Of a stretch of DNA of 10,730 bases, positions 6,883-10,730 are shown one piece after another. The notes beneath the pieces were generated by a model. That model did no database searches and was not told where the DNA came from. It saw nothing but the letters and a program-made list of their open reading frames with translations. Source of the DNA: an uncultured beta proteobacterium (GTDB lineage: Bacteria > Pseudomonadota > Gammaproteobacteria > Burkholderiales > Burkholderiaceae_C); NCBI GenBank assembly GCA_903944555.1, contig CAJASG010000062.1, positions 1-10,730 on the forward strand, given 5' to 3'. Each line of letters starts with the position of its first letter. Position 1 is the first letter of the stretch. Position numbers and translations under genes: made by a program.

Positions 6883-7961
6883 GGCATCCCCGCGAGTTGG
6901 AGGACTTCAAGGCCGCACTGGACGCGCACGCCATCGTGGCCATTACCGATGCCCGTGGCACCATCACCTATGTCAACGACAAGTTCTGCGCCATCTCCAA
7001 GTGGTCGCGCGACGAGCTGCTGGGCAGCGACCACCGCATCATCAACTCCGGCCACCACCCGAAGGCCTTTATCCAGTCGCTGTGGGACACCATTCGCAGC
7101 GGGCAGGTGTGGAAGGGCGAGCTGAAAAACCTCGCCAAAGACGGCAGCATCTATTGGGTGGACACCACCATCGTGCCGTTTTTGGGCGATGACGGCCAAC
7201 CCTTTCAGTACATCGCCATCCGGGCCGAGATCACCGCGCGCAAGCTGCTGGAGGAGCACAACGTGGAACTGGTGGCCGAGCTGCAAGGCGCCAACCGCGA
7301 GCTCAATGACTTTGCCTATATCGTGTCGCACGACCTCAAAGCGCCCCTGCGCGGCATCAGCTCGCTGGCCAACTGGCTGAGTGCCGACTACGCCGACAAG
7401 CTGGGCGCCGAAGGCAGCACCCAGCTGGGCTTGATTGTCAGCCGTGCCAAGCGCTTAGGTGCCCTGGTGGACGGTATTTTGGCCTACTCCCGCGCCGGGC
7501 GGGGCCGTGAGGAGCGCATGGCCGTGGAGCTGGACCCGCTGGTGCGCAACACCATCGACTTGCTGGCGGCACCGCCCCACATTACCGTCACCCTTGCGAC
7601 GCCACTGCCGCGCCTGTGGATGGAGCCGTTCAAGGCGCAGCAGGTGTTTCAAAACCTGTTGTCCAACGCCATCAAGTTCGCGGATAAACCCCAAAGCCGC
7701 ATCACCGTGGACTGTGTTTTAGAGGGTGCTTTTTGGCATTTCAGTGTGACTGACAACGGCATCGGCATTGATGAAAAGTATTTTGGCAAAGTGTTTCAAC
7801 TGTTCCAGACACTGGCCCCGCGCGACAAGATTGAAGGAACGGGCGTCGGTTTGGCACTCGTCAAGAGAATTGTTGAAATCGAGGGGGGCAGCGTCTGGCT
7901 GGAGTCCTGCCCAGGGGTGGGCACGACCTTTCACTTCACCCTCCCCCAGGAAGGAACTTGA
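6879..7961 (+). CDS. HK2: soluble PAS-HisKA histidine kinase with Cph1-like DHp
   Basis: A 360-residue histidine kinase without membrane segments. An N-terminal PAS domain (about 8-122) has the sequence style of Aer/MmoS-like PAS domains (HRIINSGHHPKAF, then a WKGELKNLAKDGSIYWV stretch at 78-94); flavin binding is possible but not shown. A short helix leads to a HisKA domain, FAYIVSHDLKAPLRGI, with phospho-acceptor H151, and an ATPase domain with N263 (LLSNAIKF), DNGIGI at 292-297 and GTGVGLALVKR at 320-330. The DHp wording (ELNDFAYIVSHDLK) is that of the Cph1 phytochrome kinase family, but the GAF/PHY light-sensing module is absent. The receiver four nt downstream is Rcp1-like, so the two are probably a cognate pair. 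The ATG at 6879 overlaps the HK1 stop and has GGAG 7 nt upstream. Confidence 0.94.
   Translation: MRHPRELEDFKAALDAHAIVAITDARGTITYVNDKFCAISKWSRDELLGSDHRIINSGHHPKAFIQSLWDTIRSGQVWKGELKNLAKDGSIYWVDTTIVPFLGDDGQPFQYIAIRAEITARKLLEEHNVELVAELQGANRELNDFAYIVSHDLKAPLRGISSLANWLSADYADKLGAEGSTQLGLIVSRAKRLGALVDGILAYSRAGRGREERMAVELDPLVRNTIDLLAAPPHITVTLATPLPRLWMEPFKAQQVFQNLLSNAIKFADKPQSRITVDCVLEGAFWHFSVTDNGIGIDEKYFGKVFQLFQTLAPRDKIEGTGVGLALVKRIVEIEGGSVWLESCPGVGTTFHFTLPQEGT
7948..7955 (+). promoter_or_regulatory. Shine-Dalgarno for the Rcp1-like receiver
   Basis: The purine-rich AGGAAGGA ends 10 nt before the ATG at 7966. It supports that ATG over an in-frame upstream ATG at 7768, which would lie deep inside HK2. 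Confidence 0.6.
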
Positions 7962-7965
7962 CCCC

Positions 7966-8382
7966 ATGCAAGCCCATGAACATATTTTGCTGGTCGAAGA
8001 CGATGACGTGGACGTCATGACCGTACGCCGCTCCCTCAAAGAGCTGGGCGCACCCAACCCGCTGGACCTGGTGTGCGATGGTGAACAGGCACTGGCCTTT
8101 TTGCGCGACCCGGCCAGCGCGCGCCCGGGCCTGATTTTGCTGGACCTGAACATGCCGCGCATGAACGGCGTGGAGTTTCTGGTGGAGGTGCACAAAGACC
8201 CGGCCCTGAAGAGCATTCCCGTGGTGGTGTTGACGACATCACAGTTGGAGTCGGACCGTGTCGCTTCTTTTGGCAACTGTGTGGCGGGCTATATGGTCAA
8301 GCCGGTGGACTACCCCCAGTTTGTGCAAACCATGCGCGTGATTTGTGACTACTGGACAGCGAGCGTTTCGTCCCCTGTATGA
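7966..8382 (+). CDS. Single-domain response regulator, Rcp1-like
   Basis: A 138-residue stand-alone receiver with no output domain. It has the acid triad E11/D12/D13 in LLVEDDDVDV, phospho-acceptor D60 in ILLDLNMPRMNG, T90 in VVVLTTS and K112 in VKPVD, so it should be phosphorylatable. The VEDDDVD start, the LNMPRMNGVEFL segment and the long final helix fit the Rcp1 family that partners Cph1-type kinases, matching HK2 immediately upstream (4-nt gap). As it lacks an effector it probably works as a phospho-shuttle or by protein contact, possibly toward HK3, whose start overlaps its stop (ATGA at 8379-8382). That target is inference. Confidence 0.95.
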   Translation: MQAHEHILLVEDDDVDVMTVRRSLKELGAPNPLDLVCDGEQALAFLRDPASARPGLILLDLNMPRMNGVEFLVEVHKDPALKSIPVVVLTTSQLESDRVASFGNCVAGYMVKPVDYPQFVQTMRVICDYWTASVSSPV

Positions 8383-10205
8383 CCCTGCCTACTACCCTTA
8401 CCGCAACACCGATCGAGTTGCTGCTCATCGAAGACGATCTGGTGGATGAACTCGCCCTGATCCGGGCCTTGCAGCACCGCCAGCCGCCTTACCGGGTGAG
8501 CGTGGCACGCTCGGTGGCGCAAGCGCGTACGGCACTCGCGGCGCAGCACTTTGACATCATTTTGGCCGACTGCCAGTTGGGCGATGGCACCTCGTTTGAG
8601 CTGATGGATGCCCTGGCCGGTCAGCTGTTCATCTTCGTCACGGGTGCCGGTGATGAAGACCTGGCGGTGCGTGCGCTTGAAATGGGCGCGCATGATTACT
8701 TGCTGAAAGACGACGCGCACGGCTATCTGAAGTTGCTGCCCTGGCGGGTGCAAACCGCGCTGCGCCAGCGTGCAATGGCCAGGCACCTGGAAAAGAGTGA
8801 GATCAAGTTCAAAGCGGTGCTTGACGCCTCCCCGGTGCCCACCGCCTTGAACGATGAAGCCCTGAATGTCACCTACCTGAACCCGGCTTTCGTGGAAACC
8901 TTTGGCTATACGGCACAGGACATCCCGAACATCGTCGACTGGTGGCCGCTGGCGTACCCGGATCCCACGTATGCCCAAGGGGTGCAAGACGCCTGGGTTG
9001 CCAGATTCAAAGAGTCCAAGCGTACGGGCAATGCCTTCGTGCCGCTGGAGGTCAAGATCCGCTGCAAAGATGGCAGCGACCGGTTTGCACTGGTGAGCGC
9101 CTCGTCCTTGATCCCCGGTTTTGAAGAGGTCCATTTGGTGTTGCTGTACGACATCACCGAACGCCTACACAGCGAGCAGGTGTTGCGTGACCGCGAGCAG
9201 CGCTTTCGTGACCTGGTGGAGTCCTCCGACGGCATTGTGTGGGAGGCGGATGCGCAGACCTTTGGTTTTCAGTCCGTCAGCGAGAACGCCGAGCGCATGC
9301 TGGGCTACCCCGCCCAGGACTGGTTGCAGAGTGGGTTTTGGGCCAGCCACATTCACCCCGAAGACCGGGAGCAGGCGATTGCGCACTGCGCCTCCTGCAC
9401 CGGCCGTCTGGAAGACCACGACTTTGAATACCGCTTTATGGCCAGCGGCGGGCGTGTGGTGTGGCTGCGGGACATTGTGCGGGTGGTGGCAGATAACGGG
9501 CAGCCGCGCTGGCTGCGTGGGCTCATGATTGACATCACCCGGCACAAGCAGGTGGAAAGCGAGCTGCACACGGCGTTGCTGGATAAGACCGCCCTGCTGA
9601 AAGAAGTGCACCACCGGGTCAAAAACAACCTCCAGGTGATCACCAGTTTGCTGCGGCTGGAGGCCGCCCGCGGCACGCAGGCCGAAACCAAAATCGTGCT
9701 GGGCGAGATGCAGGCGCGCATACGGTCGATGGCGCTGCTGCACGAATCGCTGTACCGCGCGAACAGTTTTGCGCAGGTGGACTTGGGTGCCTACCTGAAA
9801 CAGCTCAGTCAGCAGGCGTTTCGCGCCAGTGCCGACAGTGGCACGGTGCGTCTGGAGCAGGACATGGTGCAGGTGCCTGTCAGCCTGGACCAGGCCACTC
9901 CCGCCGGTTTACTGGTCAACGAACTGATCTCCAACAGCTTGAAGCATGCATTTCCCCAGGGGCGCAGTGGCGTGGTGCGTGTCACCCTGCAACCGACGCC
10001 GGACGGTCGCTGGTGTCTGCAGGTCAGCGACGACGGCGTTGGCCTGCCCGGCGACTTTGCCGCGCGGCGCACCCAGTCGCTGGGCTTGCAGCTGGTGGAC
10101 GACCTGTCTCAGCAAATGCAGGGCAACTTGCACGTTGAGTCATCCATTGGCGCGTCAGGCGGCTCCAGTTTCAGTGTCATTTTTACAAGCCAAATATGCC
10201 TCTAG
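8379..10205 (+). CDS. HK3: soluble REC-PAS-PAS-HisKA_2 hybrid histidine kinase
   Basis: A 608-residue cytoplasmic kinase. An N-terminal receiver (about 11-130) has E18/D19/D20, phospho-acceptor D64 (ADCQLGDG), T88 and K110 (YLLKDD). Two PAS domains follow, about 138-262 (ends YDITERLHSEQ) and about 270-391, the second of the PAS_3 type with FWASHIHPEDR. The HisKA_2 domain has EVHHRVKNNLQV (H411/H412) and the ATPase domain has NELISN (514-519) and DDGVGL (551-556). The receiver at the front suggests that phosphorylation by another kinase controls its activity, for example through the Rcp1-like protein just upstream. The core is a paralogue of HK1: over the 82 residues from the H-box region onward I count 62 identities, ungapped. 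No Shine-Dalgarno is seen and the ATGA overlap implies translational coupling. Its last few residues and stop lie in repeat copy D. Confidence 0.94.
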   Translation: MTLPTTLTATPIELLLIEDDLVDELALIRALQHRQPPYRVSVARSVAQARTALAAQHFDIILADCQLGDGTSFELMDALAGQLFIFVTGAGDEDLAVRALEMGAHDYLLKDDAHGYLKLLPWRVQTALRQRAMARHLEKSEIKFKAVLDASPVPTALNDEALNVTYLNPAFVETFGYTAQDIPNIVDWWPLAYPDPTYAQGVQDAWVARFKESKRTGNAFVPLEVKIRCKDGSDRFALVSASSLIPGFEEVHLVLLYDITERLHSEQVLRDREQRFRDLVESSDGIVWEADAQTFGFQSVSENAERMLGYPAQDWLQSGFWASHIHPEDREQAIAHCASCTGRLEDHDFEYRFMASGGRVVWLRDIVRVVADNGQPRWLRGLMIDITRHKQVESELHTALLDKTALLKEVHHRVKNNLQVITSLLRLEAARGTQAETKIVLGEMQARIRSMALLHESLYRANSFAQVDLGAYLKQLSQQAFRASADSGTVRLEQDMVQVPVSLDQATPAGLLVNELISNSLKHAFPQGRSGVVRVTLQPTPDGRWCLQVSDDGVGLPGDFAARRTQSLGLQLVDDLSQQMQGNLHVESSIGASGGSSFSVIFTSQICL

Positions 10206-10248
10206 CCCTTGTCAAACGTGCGCAAGCAGCTATGTTTTCGATAGCAAA
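10191..10248 (+). repeat. Junction repeat, copy D (HK3 end to start of next gene)
   Basis: Fourth copy. It starts inside the last codons of HK3, contains its stop (10203-10205), and runs over the start of the next gene. The segment tgcgcaagcagcta matches copy B exactly. An ATG at 10196 aligns with the ATG at 4814 in copy B, and the shared frame reads RAQAAMFSIA into the downstream protein. The 3' part is more diverged. Confidence 0.75.
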
Positions 10249-10730
10249 ATTATGGCGCTCGCTGCGCTTGCGTCTGACGCTGACCATCTTGATAATTTTG
10301 CTGGTGGGCATTTGGGGCGTGGTGACTTATGTAAGCGCCGCGCTGCGCCAGGACCTGCAACGGGTGCTGGGCGAACAACAGTTGGCGCTGGTGACGGCGA
10401 TGGCCGACAACATCGACAAAGATGTGCGTGTGCGCATCCAGGCGCTGGAGGCGTTGGCACGCGACCTTGCGCCCGCACTCAAGCTGGCCCCTGCCGCGGT
10501 CCAAGCCGAGTTGATGCACCGGCCAGGCTACCAAGCGTTGTTTAACCGGGGGGTGTTTGTCTTGTCGCAAGACGGGCGGGCCATGGCCGACAACCCGCAT
10601 GCCCCTGGACGGGTGGGGCGCAACTATGGGGACGAGCTGGACGTCGCGCGCGTTCTTGAGGAGGGGACGCCGGTGGTTGGCCGCCTCAGGTTGGGTTCTG
10701 CGGTGAACGTGCCGGTGATTCCGCTGGCCG
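10232..10730 (+). CDS. Membrane dCache sensor protein, C-terminus cut off by window edge
   Basis: The frame is open from 10196 to the window end; the 166 residues from ATG 10232 are shown here. A basic N-terminus (MFSIAKLWRSLRLR) leads into a membrane helix at about 15-36, then a periplasmic region that looks like the first half of a double-Cache sensor: a long helix (about 37-95) followed by FNRGVFVLSQDGRAMADNP and GRVGRNYGDELDVARVLEEG. The output domain lies beyond the edge; a histidine kinase or a GGDEF protein are both likely for this layout. An in-frame ATG at 10196 would add 12 residues (MPLALVKRAQAA) and overlap the end of HK3. Neither start has a Shine-Dalgarno, so the choice is open. 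Both starts fall in repeat copy D. Its sensor region is the same general type as HK1's. Confidence 0.85.
   Translation, partial: MFSIAKLWRSLRLRLTLTILIILLVGIWGVVTYVSAALRQDLQRVLGEQQLALVTAMADNIDKDVRVRIQALEALARDLAPALKLAPAAVQAELMHRPGYQALFNRGVFVLSQDGRAMADNPHAPGRVGRNYGDELDVARVLEEGTPVVGRLRLGSAVNVPVIPLA

Noticed and set aside
7768..7965. An N-terminal extension of the Rcp1-like receiver from an upstream ATG
   Set aside because: It would overlap HK2's ATPase domain by about 190 nt, shows no domain, and the ATG at 7966 has a good Shine-Dalgarno and starts exactly at the receiver fold.
9946..10545. A 199-codon plus-strand frame across the HK3 end and the next gene
   Set aside because: Out of frame with both HK3 and the dCache gene, low-complexity Ala/Arg/Gly translation, and no membrane segment.
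1..10730. CRISPR array, tRNA, rRNA, insertion sequence or phage attachment site
   Set aside because: No regularly spaced direct repeats, cloverleaf, transposase or terminal inverted repeats were seen; coding density is near complete.

Overview
The window is a dense, GC-rich block of signal-transduction genes, all on the + strand. It looks like a betaproteobacterial chromosome, probably Burkholderiales/Comamonadaceae of a Rhodoferax-like type. I base this on the codon use, the style of the chemoreceptor and kinase domains, and a dispersed repeat that I recall from that family. The organism call is inference; no marker gene is present.

Layout from left to right. (1) Chemotaxis part, 1-2679: the C-terminal two-thirds or so of a cytoplasmic-type chemoreceptor (MCP), then CheW, then CheV (CheW domain plus receiver). 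(2) A cyclic-di-GMP enzyme, 2691-4823: REC-PAS-GGDEF-EAL, with both catalytic motifs and the inhibitory site intact and a PAS domain that carries FixL-type haem-pocket residues. (3) Kinase part, 4873-10205: a membrane dCache-PAS-HisKA_2 kinase (HK1), a small PAS-HisKA kinase with a Cph1-like DHp (HK2), a single-domain Rcp1-like receiver, and a soluble REC-PAS-PAS-HisKA_2 hybrid kinase (HK3). (4) Right edge, 10232 onward: the beginning of another membrane dCache sensor protein, cut by the window end.

The genes are packed like one transcription unit. Gaps are 4-49 nt or ATGA stop/start overlaps, with no promoter or terminator that I can see inside. No DNA-binding domain occurs anywhere, so the visible outputs are flagellar chemotaxis (MCP/CheW/CheV) and c-di-GMP turnover. 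A reasonable model is that HK1 and perhaps HK3 feed the REC of the GGDEF-EAL enzyme, and HK2 feeds the Rcp1-like receiver and perhaps HK3's receiver. That wiring is inference.

The most unusual structure is a short repeat (about 55-65 nt) present in four diverged copies (A 2696-2753, B 4811-4867, C 6817-6872, D 10191-10248), each at a gene junction. All four copies are open in the same reading frame (AQ-x-A core). In each case that frame leads into the next gene, either by in-frame fusion (A, possibly D) or by an ATGA stop/start overlap (B, C). The element thus supplies protein tails, start codons and a Shine-Dalgarno sequence, and may act as a portable translational coupler.
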